A stretch of 64,000 bases of DNA from Geosiphon pyriformis (Eukaryota > Glomeromycota > Glomeromycetes > Archaeosporales > Geosiphonaceae): positions 120,939-184,938 of the forward strand of contig JAAOMT010000690.1 in NCBI GenBank assembly GCA_016748015.1, given 5' to 3'. This document shows positions 22,901 to 35,500 of the stretch, one piece after another. The notes under the pieces are model-generated. The model was not told where the DNA came from. It did no database searches and saw only the letters and a list, made by a program, of their open reading frames with translations. The position numbers and the translations under genes are program-made. How positions within the stretch are numbered: position 1 is the stretch's first letter; the number at the start of each line of letters is the position of its first letter.

Positions 22901-24877
22901 CCAAATTCTTCAATATTTTGGTAAAAAGAATAACGATGAATATCGGAAGCAAAAATTCAGGCACCAGTATCATCAAAAGCACCAGTGTAGAAGGCTTGGC
23001 AATAGTCAAGACACCAATCATCCAAGAACAGAATATCTTTGCTTGTGCGAAATTTTGCTTGGTATTCTAGGGAAACAAACCAAAGATATATTACGCACAT
23101 AAAGGAAACTCGTGTGGCAGTGATGATGTCCTTTCAAATTGTAGTCTTGTTGTTATGGTTTCTTGGGTTCGCTGATCAATGACAAAATTCTCAAGACTGT
23201 TCGCCGAAACATGAGTGTAACTTTGGTTTGAATTATAGTCAGTGTCTGAAGACAGTCCTGGATCTTTGTCGTCTATTGCATTTTTGTTACAAAATATATT
23301 TCCTTGTGCTTCAACTATGAGGGGATTATTATTGTTTTTCTTTTTTGATTCATTTGCCAACTGAGGCTCGCTAATGGAATAATCGAGGCTTTGTTGTTCA
23401 GGCCAGGAGTTTACCTCACCAAGGTAACTTCTAGGATTGATTTCATCAAGAAGGCTGTTATGCTTGTCTGATTTTTGCTGGCTTTCTCCACCATATTTAA
23501 GGCTATCTTCATTAAAGAGTTCATTTTGGAATTGTCGGTCCTTAACCTGAGCAAAAGTTGAATCGAGTTCACCTTCCAATAAATTATCAGGTGAAATCCC
23601 AGAACGATTGGTTTGCTTTAAAGACATCCTCTCAATTTCCTTTTCATCATCATGATCGTTATCTCTCTCTTGTTTGTGATCCTCAATTGGGCCTTCGGTA
23701 GCTTCTTAAATTCAGCCAGTCCGTTAGTAAAATGGGTTTAAAGAGTTTCATTGGTAAAAATACTACCTACCTGTTGATTCGACAGAAACTGGCTTGATTG
23801 GTTTTGACTCTAACTTATCTGTATTATTGACAGAAGACATAGTTTCATACCCATTAGCCGATTCTGCCAACTGTTCTTCGTGATCTGTAATTCCTTCTCC
23901 ATTTATCCCGGTTTTTTCAAGTAAAGAATTTTGAAAATCAGGAAAAACATATTGGGTTTTCAAGGGTACATCATTAGATGGAATATCTTTGGTAAGGTTT
24001 GGCTCATCGGGTTTTGTGAGATTTTCCACGGCATCTCTACCCACAATAGATTCAAGTAATGACAGATTTTCCGGTTCTGCGACTAAAACCTTTCTTTCAT
24101 TATCGCCATCATATCCATCTTCCGTCCCAAGATCTAATAAGAGTTAGACTACTGATTATTCAAAAGCATACTTAATAATAAGGATCAAAAAAAAATATAC
24201 CTGAATTATTGACATCTGATGATTGGGGAAAAACTCTCTCTAATTATTAGAAAAAGCGTAAAATTTTTAATTAGCAAGTGACTCAAAGAACATTATTTTA
24301 TAATGAATTTACCGCGATCCATGAATGGATAAGTCGTTGGGCGGATACTTGATTCCCCTAAATCGAAAAAATCAGGTTCCTGTCAAGAAATGGGAATTTA
24401 CCTTTATTCAATACGATAGACTAGCACTTCTTAAATGGCACATTTGAAGAAGGAACAAACCTCTTCATGAGGAGCCGGTTGAGTAGGACCGGCAAGCGGT
24501 GATGTTTGGAGCTCATGTGGTACCTCATTGTCCATTTCAATTATGAAAAATGCCTCCCCTGCCTCCCCAACTTTCATAGGAAAGTCAATTAATTGACCAT
24601 TCACGGTGATCTCAACCTTAATTTATCAGAAGATTCTAATTAAAATTATGAATTTGCATCCCATTCTTACGAGAGGAGCTGTTTAGGAATAGAGTACTTT
24701 TTTCTCTTGGGGTCTTAACACCGACAATTTCCCAAATCTAACATGAAAGGGAGAACAAGCTAGTTCCCCATCAGGCCGTTCAATTACAATAACATCAATT
24801 GCACCGGAAAGTGTGGCGGGATTGATTTCCCTGTAAAATTGATTAAAGGTGGAAACGAGTTTGTAAACCGATTGCAT
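19905..24877 (-). CDS. PAH1: Lipin-type phosphatidate phosphatase (Pah1/Ned1 family)
   Basis: My model has 19 exons: 24877-24698, 24616-24461, 24379-24313, 24239-24201, 24133-23771, 23704-23095, 23041-22965, 22839-22776, 22702-22651, 22574-22344, 22255-22149, 22052-21809, 21734-21630, 21550-21402, 21308-21176, 21107-21001, 20927-20816, 20747-20644 and 20568-19905. It stays in frame for 1187 residues. The enzyme makes diacylglycerol from phosphatidate and governs lipid storage and nuclear-membrane growth. N-LIP starts [15 protein letters not shown]. The region [13 protein letters not shown] precedes the HAD-type catalytic C-LIP domain, with DIDGT at about residue 808 (both catalytic Asp present), then SDALGHVF and TSRAIGQ. 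The tail is Ser-rich, then strongly acidic ([16 protein letters not shown]), as in yeast Pah1. Least certain are the exon 1 donor (GTACTC) and the acceptor of exon 7 (CACAAG), both weak but needed to keep the conserved frame. Confidence 0.93.
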
Positions 24878-25092
24878 TTAAGCACTGAGACTTTTTTATA
24901 GCGAGACTCTTCTAAAAGAGTATAAAATTTCCTGAGCCTCTTGAAATAGTTTTTTCAAAAAGGAATTAATCAATGTAAGTTAAAATATAATAGAGGCTAA
25001 ATTTAGTAATAGTTTTGTCACTGAAATCTGAAGATCACCCAACAAAAGAAAGTTGTGGGGATCACTTGGCTCACGTTTTTATTTTGGCAAGC
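24878..25092. promoter_or_regulatory. Divergent intergenic region of lipin and UTP25
   Basis: Only 215 bp separate the proposed start codons of the minus-strand lipin and plus-strand UTP25 genes, so both promoters must overlap here unless either gene has an unseen 5' exon. AT-rich runs are present (TATAATAGAG near 24985, TATAAAATTT near 24922), but no element can be named with confidence. Confidence 0.55.
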
Positions 25093-28000
25093 ATGGTCAA
25101 AAAACATTCCTCGTCATATAGTACACTAGTAGGACTTTTGCAGAAGGATTCTAAACATCAAAAATCAACGAAAAGGAGAAAGTTAGATCAGCGACAAGTT
25201 ATCACGCACGAACAAGAACAAGAAAAAAGTGAAAAGAGTGGAGGTTTACGCGAAATTTTTGTTGAACAAGAGATTATAGAGGATAAGGGAATAAAAGAGG
25301 AGGAAAACAAAGATTCTGAAGACGAGGATGAACACCAAGGTTTCTCCCCGAATAGTGCTACATTAACATCAATTGTTATGAGTAACTCCGGAAACACGCC
25401 TTAAAATCTCAATTCTTGACGTAGATGAACTTGAAAAACATTTTGGTGATTCTATGTCGACTAACATGAAAGATAGAATTTCAGTTGTTCAGAATAAAAA
25501 TTGGAGCATCTCAAATTATGAAGATTCAGTTTTAAAATTAGTATCAAAATATTCAGCGATTGTAACGCTGGATAGTAAAGGAAAGGGAGAAACTTCAAAA
25601 ATATCTGCTGATGTGCATTTTTCTAAGGTGCGACTTGTGCACGCGTTTATCTTTTGATTCGGATTGTTTGTATTTCTCAAATAATCTAATGTGTAATCTA
25701 CAGATAAAAAAGAAGTTGCATGAGCCTTGGGGGAAATTTCAAATTAGTAAGAAATATATATATATTTGAAATTCCAATGAAATTGGAAATTTACCTTTCA
25801 TTTGATAAAATCTATTCGATTCATACAAATTAGATGGGGAACCTTTTACTGATTTGCAATTAAGTCTGATTTCCCATTTTTTGCAATACCATGATATTCT
25901 ATACACAAATCGAAATATTGAAAATGCCTACGAAATAAGACAAATTTACGCACTTCACGCAATGAATCACGTTCTTAAGTAAGATTGATTGCCTTTGGTA
26001 TTTATTGGCTTTGATAGATGGTCTGTAAGGATTACATGTGTCAAATTCAAACCTTTTTGAACAAAAAAAGGATAAGAAACCGTGTGTTAAAGAATAACGG
26101 CAAACTTGCCCGTGCTGAGACAGTCAAAAAAGAGATCGGGTAAGAAATACCTCCTGAATTTTTGTGATTTATTTGGGACTAATATTCTTTTGCATTGATT
26201 CAGTGAGCTCCGTGATCAAGGGTTCACTAGGCCCAAAGTTTTAATTCTTGTACCTTTCAAAAATTCAGTGGTAGATATAGTCAAAATTTTAATTCATTTA
26301 TCAGCTACGCAACAACAGGTAAATATGATAGAAATTACCCAAGAGCGTCAGCTGAAATTATTTTGACATGTGCCGTATTTTTTTATTTTCTGAAAAATCA
26401 GGAAAACAGGAAAAGATTTTTTGAAGAATTTGATATCAAACCTACCGAGGAAACCATCAATCCTAACAAGCCAGGTTTGAGCGATTCTCTCATGCATACA
26501 GGATTCTCGAAAATTATTAATTATATTAATCTTATTAAATTTATCAGCTGATTTTTTGGCTACTTTTCGGGGGAATATTGATGATGCATTTCGAATTGGG
26601 ATAAAATTCACACGAAAAACGATGAAGTTTTATGCCAATTTCTATTCGGCTGACATCATCATTGCTTCGCCTTTGGGCCTGAGACTGATCATTGGGGCAG
26701 AGGGGTAAATTCTTTAATTATATGTTTCATCAGATAATACGGAATTAATTTTTCTCTTTGACGGTTTTAATTACCTTTGACACAGTGATAAGAAAAGAGA
26801 CTTTGACTTTCTTTCTTCGATAGAAGTACTCATACTTGACCAATGCGACACATTTTTAATGCAAAATTGGGATCATGTTGAGGTAATTCAAGTTAAATAA
26901 GCAATCAAAATTTTTGATTGATTTGTGGTTTTTTCCCACGCTCTTTTTTTATTCATCTTAAATATAGTACATTTTTGATCACATCAATCTGATCCCAAAA
27001 GATGCACACGATTGTGATTTTGCAAGAATAAAAAATTGGTACCTTGATGGCAGGTTAGTGCTTTTGTCGCAATCATTCGTGACATTTTTTTTGTATCTTG
27101 AACTTATTTATCTTTGGTTTTTTCTCTCGTGATGGGACATAGTGCAAAATATTTTCGCCAAACGCTGATATTTTCCGATTATCTGACACCAGAGATGAAC
27201 TCATTGTACAATAAATATTTATTGAATATTGATGGGAAATTGAAAATTAAACAATTGTATCAAGGGGCGATATTAAATGTAATTCCTTTGGTTCAACAGG
27301 TAATCCAATAATTTAAGAGTTAATTATCAAATATCTCTGAATTGGCCTTTATTAATCTGCCTTTTTTCCTTTCTTTGTTTTTAATATGATGTGATTAAGA
27401 TATTTACCCGTTTGGATTCTCCCACTCTATTAGAGGCAGATGATATAAGATTTAAGCATTTCATCGAAAAGGTGAGGAGAGAAAATTGCTGATATGCCCA
27501 TATTATTTGAAGATATATTTCAGACTTTTCAAATTGTAAACTATAAATATGATTTTAAAAGACCCTGCCAGCTTTACGGAAATCAACTATGATCAATCAA
27601 AATCACACTATGATATTTATTCCTTCGTACTTTGATTTCGTACGTGTGCGAAACTATTTTGAGGATACTGCGTATTCTTATTCTGCCATTTGCGAGTAAG
27701 GAAAACTTGATTTTGCGTTTATATTTTTGCGTGGGCCTTCTCATTCATTTCTGATCAATATAAATTTGCATTTCATGAATAGGTACACATCTGCCCCTGA
27801 GGTAACGCGAGCTCGTGCCCATTTTTTAAACGGCAAGAGGGATTTTTTAATTTACACCGAAAGATTACATTTTTTCAGAAGGTAAATTGTGATTATATAT
27901 AAAATCTCGTCCTTTTTATTTAGAGATCTTATATTTATTGATTTTTTTCCTCTGTACGCTATACATTAAAGGTATCGTATTCGGGGTGTCCAGCATATCG

Positions 28001-28236
28001 TATTCTACGCGTTGCCGGATAATCCACAATTTTACCCTGAGCTGTTGAATCTTATTACCCCGTCTATGGATGAAGATCTTTCAGCTTTAGGGACAAATCA
28101 GACACCTGTTATTAATAGATCTTCTTGCCATGTCTTATTCTCAAAATATGATCATTTAAAGCTGGAACGAATTGTTGGTAGCACTCAACTTCAGCGGATG
28201 TTGTATGGAAGCAAAAGTATTACTATCTTTTCTTGA
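25093..28236 (+). CDS. UTP25: UTP25/DEF, U3 snoRNP-associated SSU processome protein
   Basis: My model has 15 exons: 25093-25381, 25425-25627, 25704-25746, 25834-25978, 26071-26139, 26204-26318, 26402-26474, 26548-26704, 26786-26882, 26968-27053, 27143-27299, 27400-27471, 27562-27695, 27783-27881 and 27972-28236. It stays in frame for 667 residues (yeast Utp25 about 720). UTP25 is a nucleolar DEAD-box-like protein of 18S rRNA processing that lacks a normal Walker motif. Seen here: a basic then acidic N-terminus (STKRRKLDQ ... KDSEDEDE); [32 protein letters not shown]; the family signature [33 protein letters not shown] in place of [20 protein letters not shown]; and a C-terminal [21 protein letters not shown]. 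The first intron would be only 43 bp. Upstream codons in the same frame lack another ATG, so 25093 is the likely start. Confidence 0.92.
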
Positions 28237-28560
28237 GGTATCCAACAGATATTTCCTCATTTTAAATTCCCAGGCTTATGAATTCAACAATAAGTGTGAC
28301 CAAAAAAGCAAGTAGATCTTTAAATTGTACTCTTTTGGATTAAAATGAATAAAATTTTCCGTAACACATCAATAGTAGACATTGTTAAATAAGACTACTT
28401 TCAGGAGAGGATCAAGGCTCCATCAATATGAAAGTCATGGCAAAAAGCGCTACAGGGTTGTTAGCGGGTCACCCAGATATAAACTACATCACTTGCATTC
28501 GATACTTAAAACTGAATACTATAATTAAATTATACAATATTTATTTTTGTTTCAGATCTG
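28237..28560. other. 3' flank of UTP25
   Basis: Moderate GC continues to about 28510. A short plus-strand frame near 28430-28515 (MKVMAKSATGLLAGHPDINY) looks protein-like, but nothing around it supports a gene. It may be a remnant. After 28550 the composition drops abruptly to A/T. Confidence 0.35.
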
Positions 28561-28829
28561 AAAAAAATTTTAAACCAAATTTATTTTAATTTCTTATAAT
28601 TTTTTATTTAAATTATTAAAAGTATTAATTGTTTAAATTAAAAATAATCAAAAATTGAACTTTTTACAAATTATGACTTTTTTAATTAAAACAAATAATT
28701 TGGATTAATTGTAACTTTTCAGAAAATGGCTTTAATAAAAAAAATATCTTTAATAATAATATTAAAAATATTTGAATATTTAATAACATTTATAAATTAT
28801 AAATTATTTATTATTTTATGTATATATGT

Positions 28830-28839
28830 AAATATATTA

Positions 28840-28903
<64 letters not shown>
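28830..28903 (+). repeat. (ATT)n microsatellite
   Basis: More than 20 nearly perfect ATT triplets. A 64-codon open stretch across it encodes a Leu run and is an artefact of the repeat. Confidence 0.95.
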
Positions 28904-31000
28904 GCTTTAACAAAGTGTAATTTAATTATTAATTATAACATAAAATATAAATATCTTATAAATAATTATAATTTATATGTTTTTTTATACATTAATTATT
29001 TAAGTTAGTTTAGATTAAATTAAATTGAATTTATAAAAAAAACCCATCTTAAAGAAATTTTTTATACATAAAAACAACCAAAGTACAACTGTTTTTAATA
29101 AATTTATTTATTTATTTAAGAGTATTATTTGTATTCAACTTAATTTTAAAATAAAAGTTTCTAAAAAGCTATTATTTAAGTAAATATTTTATATTTTGCT
29201 TTAAGTTTATCTTTTTTTTTATACAATCTACTTAAATTTTCTTTAAAAACAACAATTTTTTGAATTATAAAACATTTTTTATTTAACTTAACATATAAAA
29301 CAAAAAAATTAAAATGCCAATAAACTTAAATATAAACTAAATTAATAAAATCAACTTAATAGTTTAAATTTTAAAAAAGTTAATTTAGAACCAACCAAAA
29401 AATTAACAACAATAGTAGCAACAATAAAAGTAACCAAAAAAAACAACAAAAAAACCAATAAAATAAAAGTCTTAATATAAAACTTAATATTAATAAAGCA
29501 AAATTCAAAAACTTTAAGACTACTTATAAACTTAAACAAAAACTTAAAAAAATAAAATAAAAATACTTTGCAATTTAAAATTAAATAATCTAAATTTTAA
29601 TATTTAAAACAATACCAATAACCAAAAATTTTTAATCAAATATAATATTTTTTTAAATACTAATTTTTACAATTGTAATATTTAAGTTTTTTTAAAAACC
29701 AAAAGTTATAATTGCATATTTTAGTTGTTAAAAAAAGTTAAAAAAATAGAGAATAAAATATATAATTACAAATTTAAGAACCAATTTATTAATTTAAAAA
29801 CAATATAATCAAAAAAAATTTGAACTTAAATATATTATAATAGCAATATTAGTTTTAATTAATAAAAAAAAATTTTAATATTATTTTTAATTATTAAAAC
29901 TAATTAATAAATAAAAACAGTTATAATTGTATTAAAAAACTTAAAATATATTACTAAATATTAGTAAATTTTAACATAATTAAAAAAACATTGAAAATAT
30001 TTTTATATAAATAATAAAAATATTTTTAAGTATATTTTACAAAATAACAACAGCAAAAAAAGATATAAATTTAAAAATTACTATTATTAAAGATTTTAAT
30101 TATTATTTAATAATTTTATTTATGTTATTTTGTTATTAATTTTATTGCTAATAGCAGTTAGTAAACTTTTAATAAATTAATTTGTTTTTTTTTATACTTT
30201 AAATCATTATTGTTATTGAATTTATAATAAAATAACCAATTCTATACTAATTATTTATGTAATTATTTTCCAATAAAAATAAATTTTTTTACAAAAAGTT
30301 TCGATTATAGACTATTCAATAATATAAAAAAAACTTTAAATAAAAAGAATTATAAAAAAATTGTTTTTAGTTTAGATTTAGAATTAATTAAGTAATTATT
30401 AAAATTAGTAATTAATTAATTTCAGAATATTTTGTTAAAATTTATGAATTATAAGCAATAATAATTATAAAAAAAGTTTTGTTTTCAAAAATAGATTTTA
30501 TTTAATTAATTTGTCATAAATAATTACTTGTTTTTAGAAAGATAATTCTAATAAAAATATTAATTAATAATAAATACATTTTTTCAAAGAAAAAACTTTT
30601 TTTTTATATAATTTATTATAATATTATTTTATAATTTAACATTTTTTTTGCTAATATATATTAACAAATAAAAATTTATTTTAATAAACTACAAATTATT
30701 TTTATAAATTATTAATTATTTTAGTAAATTGTTAAATATTTAACAAACTTCTAAATATTTTAGCAAACTTTTAAATATTATATAATTTAAAATTTTACAT
30801 AATCTTATTATTATATTTAATTATATTTATGTATTTATATAAGTTAAAATAATTTTTAAAAATTATAAAAATATCTTTTTCTTATTATCTTTTGGCCATA
30901 ATAAAAGTAAAAAATTATCAAAGAAATAACTTTTCTTTTTTCTTTTTTCTCTTTGTTTTTCTTAATTATTTTTTCCAACTTATTTCTTTTTGTTGTAATA
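28904..31000. other. Extremely AT-rich stretch without recognisable genes
   Basis: Apart from homopolymer and AT/ATT tracts I see no frame, RNA gene or repeat boundary. The small open stretches at 29351-29539 (-) and 30856-31071 (-) have the composition of random A/T sequence. Confidence 0.4.
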
Positions 31001-31129
31001 AAACTGGTAAGCTCTTTTGCTGATGGCTTTGATTTGAATTTGGCTGGTTTGAAAACATGCTTAAGCACCAAAAAAAAATGAATAAAGAATATATATTCTT
31101 GCAGTATATCTTACAAAAAATTAAAGAAG

Positions 31130-32650
31130 CTTAATATAGATATTGGTATAATTAACTTTTTTATTGGCTCTTTAAGTCTTGAAAATATTGGTGTTTCTAA
31201 TAGAAAGTCTATGATGTTTTGGGATAGCAAAGTTGGTAGTAAAACCAGTAATATTAATGGTTTATTAGATATAGAAAATATGAAAAACATGGTTATTAAA
31301 GAGACTAGCTATGTAAATTCAGATATTTTGGTAATTAATAAGAATATAAATAATATTATGTTCTAAAAAATTCATACTTAAACATATGTGTTGAGTTAAC
31401 CACTAAAAACTCTTTTATTTATGGATTTAAGTAATAACAAAGACATCTTAATACTTCTGTAATTTAAGTTTAATAGCTTTATATAACTTTTATTAATTAA
31501 GTTACATGTTTTAAAAAACAGAGTTTTAATTTGGCAAAATCTTTTACATTAGATATTAAATTTTCTGCTATACTTAGGAAATCTTTTGGTAATAAGTTGT
31601 TGGTAGTAAAAAAAATTTTTTATTTTGTTGATGGTTTTGAAGAAATATCAACTTTTTTAAGAATTTTTGGTATAATTAAATCAGCTTTTATATCTGAGTT
31701 TAGTTTGAGAGTTGACAATTAACAAAAATATTTTAGTCAATGATAAAATTAAAATGGCAAACAAATATACAAATTGAAAAGTAATAATTAAAGAAATTCC
31801 TATTAATTTTCTAAAATTAGCTGTAAAATCAGTTTTTTCCAAATTTAATAAGATTGTGTTTATTAAAATACAGCTGATTGGTTTTTAGCAAAAGATTCTA
31901 ATAAAGTTTGAATCAGCTAAAATTGCTGATTTGGTTGTAACTAAGTAGTTTGTTTTTATAAAAAAAAATTCTGTTTGTGTTGCAAAGACTATTGATGATA
32001 AATAAATATGGATATTTAAGAATTAATATTAAACTTTGCTATATATTTTGTTAGTTGGTACTATTGCTCATAATTTTTCTGATTTATTGGTTTCATATAA
32101 TAAAAAAACTTGTTTTATTGGCTGCAATTCAAATTTATATGTATATAACAAATGTGCTGTAATTTGGTTTGTTAATGAAACATTCAAAAAAGCTGTTATT
32201 AATTTTATTTTAATTTTTAAGAGAGTAAATTTGTGTTGGATTGGTTTTTTTTGGTCTGTTGTGCTTGGTACAAACAATTTGGTCATGTTTTTAATATATG
32301 TTTAATAAGTGAAAATTTGGATAATTATAATAAAAGAGTGATTAATTTTTAGGATCAAATTTATTTGGCAAATATATATAAAAAAAACAGGTGCTAATTG
32401 TTTATTCAGTTTTTTTTGATAAGAAAACTTGAGTTCAAATTACTGGTAGTTTTTTTTTTCATGTAATTTTTCTGGTCTCTCTTGGTATTAGTTTGTTTTT
32501 AAATGTTAAATCTTTTCTATTAATGTCTATTAAAATGAATAATAGATTTATTATTCTTAAATACAATCTTATTAGTCTTATAAAGCAAGTCAAAAAGCTG
32601 ACTAAGAAGTTGGATACACTTGAACCAATGGTTTTCTAGTCTAGTCTTAG
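31130..32650 (+). pseudogene. Decayed LINE ORF1
   Basis: Broken frames on one strand read SLENIGVSNRKSM ... WDSKVGSKTSNINGLLDIE (31170-31290), SFTLDIKFSAILRKSFGNK then KKIFYFVDGFEE (31535-31640), NDK.K...REIPINF / VKSVFSKFNKI (31740-31860), and LLVGTIAHNFSDLL ... KTCFIGCNSNLYVYNKCAVI (32040-32165). This series matches the ORF1 product of the abundant Rhizophagus LINE as I know it. An RRM-like fold is plausible in the VFSKFNKI part. The CCHC knuckle expected after about 32245 has lost its cysteines. Many stops are present. Assignment is from memory of the family, supported by the ORF2 remains that follow in order. Confidence 0.65.
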
Positions 32651-33059
32651 ATATCAGCCATTGGTGGCTTCTTTATCACAGAATTAAAAGATAGATATAG
32701 TAATAAGTAAGAATTTAAGTACAGTTACTAATAGTAAAACTATTGTAAAAGTGGTATTTTTGAATCTGTTAATGGTTTTTAAGTTAAAAAACAGTTTGCA
32801 AAGTCTTTTAGATATGATTTTGGACTTTATAATCAAGATAGATAATATTAGTTTTAGTTTAGACATCTCTTTTTTTTAATGACTAATTTTGTGTAAAAGA
32901 TTGCTATATACAATATTAAAAGTATTAATGTTTTTGCTAAGCAAACAAATATTGTTTAATAACATATTAATTTGAATAATATAATTTCTATTATTATAGA
33001 AATTAAATTAAGGTCTAATATTAAGCCATAGATAATAAATAAGTTTAAAAAAATACGAA

Positions 33060-34620
33060 TTTTCATATTTGGTTTGAATAAAGATTTTCTTAGCACTAAA
33101 GTAACTATAATTATAAACAATTTCTTGACTTAACATGTCTCAAAAGTTGATAAAATTTCAAACAGAATTATTTCAATTCATTTTTTGTTTAAAAATAAAC
33201 TCTCAGTAACAATTTTGGAGTTGTATATTAGTGTTTTTACTAAGACTAAATTTAAATAAACATTAAAAATCAATTTTTTTATTATTAAGACAGTTAATTC
33301 CAGTATTTTTGTGATTTTAAATGGAAATTTTAATAAGAATAGATCAAAAAAAAGTGTAAGTTTCAAGTTTTGTTTAAATTTGAATTTGGTTAATACATTC
33401 AATAAATATTTATTAACCTAAGTTTCTACTTGAAACAATTCTAAAAGTGTTGAAAAAGTGTTGAATTTTATATTTGTAAATAAGAATCTGGTATCTGCAG
33501 TTACAAGCCATAAGATTAATATTGTATCAAAAATTTTTGATATAAATCACAAGGCAGTTTCAGTTTTAATTGGTTTAGATGGTCTTCTGAATATTTATTT
33601 TAATAGTATTTATAAGCAAGTTAATAAAAATTAATAGAAATTTAAGATAAAAGATATAAATAAAACCAAATAAGTGCAATTTAAAAAGTGCTTTTTTAAT
33701 AAGTTACTAATAGTATCAAATATGTTCAAGGAGGTAGAAAATCATAATAATTTAGATATAATATGAAAAATATTAAGAGAAGTTATAGTACAGTCTGTTA
33801 ATATGATGTTTTTTAAACATTAGTATAGTGAATATGATTGCTTAAAAAAACAAACAATTGTTAAAATCTTTTAGATTGGAGCTACTTATTATTAAGATTG
33901 TAAAAAAATAAAATTTTGGAGATTTGTTGAAAGTTGATTATTTTATCAAAGTTTGGTTAATTGTTAATAGTATTGAAATGTCTAAGATTGTTAGTATAAT
34001 TTAAGATAATATAAAATCAACAGACATTATTAAACATTTGTTAATAATTAAAAAAAATATTGAAAATCCAAGTATTATAAATCAAAGGCATCTAAAAACA
34101 TGGCTATTTAAAAAACAATAAAATAACATATAGAAAATTTCTGCTTTGACAAAAGATGAATAATAAAAAGTGTTTTAAAATATCTTTTTTACAAAGTTGT
34201 TTTGAATTATCTGGTAATTAAAAATAAATTGGCTATAAAGTCTAATAAAGTAAAGCTTAAAGTTAATAAGATTATAAAAGAGTGGACAAAAAAATAGTCA
34301 GTATTTTTGAAGTTGACTGAACTTTAGTTTTACCAATATATGTCTTTAGATTATGTTGATTATAATGTCTTTTTTAATATAATAAAAAAAATTAATATAG
34401 AAGAGCTAGCTTTAGTGATTAATAGTTTACCAAATGACAAGACTGTTGAGTTGTCAAAAATTTTAAATGAACTTTGAAAACATTACAGTGATAAGGTGTT
34501 GAAATGTCTCTTATGGTTGCTAAATTTGTGTTTAATTTTGAATATGATTCTAGTTTCTTAAAAGAAAGTATAAGTTTTAATGATCTCCAAACTTTATAAG
34601 TAAAATAGCATTTTAACAAA
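33060..34620 (+). pseudogene. Decayed LINE ORF2: AP-endonuclease and start of reverse transcriptase
   Basis: The frame from 33065 reads IFGLNKDFLSTKVTI, then HFLFKNKLSVTILELYISVF, then FVILNGNFNKNRSKKS (the GGDFN catalytic block of APE endonucleases, now NGNFN) and FDINHKAVSVLIGLDGLL (the TDHxxV block, now INHKAV). About 700 bp later, LALVINSLPNDKTVELSKILNEL and KHYSDKVLKCLLWLL correspond to the region just before the RT fingers in this LINE type. Beyond about 34620 the RT core cannot be followed. With the ORF1 remains upstream, this is one element in order, inactivated and heavily AT-shifted. Confidence 0.65.
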
Positions 34621-35500
34621 TACTTAGCCTATTATACTAATTCAGTCAGAGAGATTTTCTGATTTGTCAATGGAAATTATTTTTTTTATAATAGTAAAAA
34701 AAATTAGAGAAGTTTTTGAAAACAATTGTAGAACACTAAACAAAATTTCTGAAATATTACAACATTCAATTACTCTTCTTTTTTATAAGCTGCTATTGTT
34801 ATCAGAAGACAATGACAAAACTATTAAATCTGGCTTGTTGTTTGTGAATATTATGAGAGTTTTAATAATAGTTAACATATGATACAGTACTGCTGTTCTT
34901 GGTGCTTTGGAGACTGGTAATGCTTCAGAGACTAGTAGTGCTTTAAAAGCTGTTGCTGTAGATATCAATGAAGTTACTCTGGATCAAAATTTGGCTAACA
35001 AGATTACTTTTTCTCCATATTGGAAGAAGGAATTAACAGACCTACAAGTGAGAATAATGGCCCAATAGAATCTTTCAGAAACAAATTTGTTAATAGAACA
35101 TTGTTTGAGCAAATCAACTAGAAATGGAGTTCAAATTTATCTTTTCTTAAGAAAAGAAATATGATTAGTAATAAAACTCAGAGCATAAGTATTTTTATAT
35201 ATACCCAATAAATACATTTTCACACCAACTTTGACATCTATAATTAAAAAAAGGCTCTATACTAGCAATTATATTGACCAATATTTAATATTAGCAAGCA
35301 AAAGTTTGACTGATAGTTTTAAAAATGTATTAAAAATCAACTTTTTTGGGACAAATAAATCCATGTTGAATGCTTTTCATAATTCAAACATAATCATACA
35401 GAATGGAAATTCGGACCTAGACTTAACATATCATGTTTTAAAAATGCCAATTATAAATGATAATACACTCAATCTAACATAAACAAAACTGTACACAATA
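34620..35500. other. Unassigned repeat-like sequence
   Basis: Slightly less AT-rich than its surroundings. Frames such as FSPYWKKELTDLQVRIMAQ and EHCLSKSTRNGVQIYLFLK (34995-35150, +) look like decayed protein. The stretch may be a further insertion in the LINE relic or a separate element. The 83-codon frame at 35231-35482 has no known motif. Confidence 0.35.

Noticed and set aside
28726-28920. Open frame with a poly-Leu tail, membrane-protein-like
   Set aside because: The hydrophobic tail is just an (ATT)n microsatellite read in frame; the rest is A/T-random.
34783-34968. Small minus-strand frame MISTATAFKALLVSEAL
   Set aside because: It is a short antisense frame with low-complexity Ala/Leu/Val content in decayed repeat DNA; nothing supports expression.
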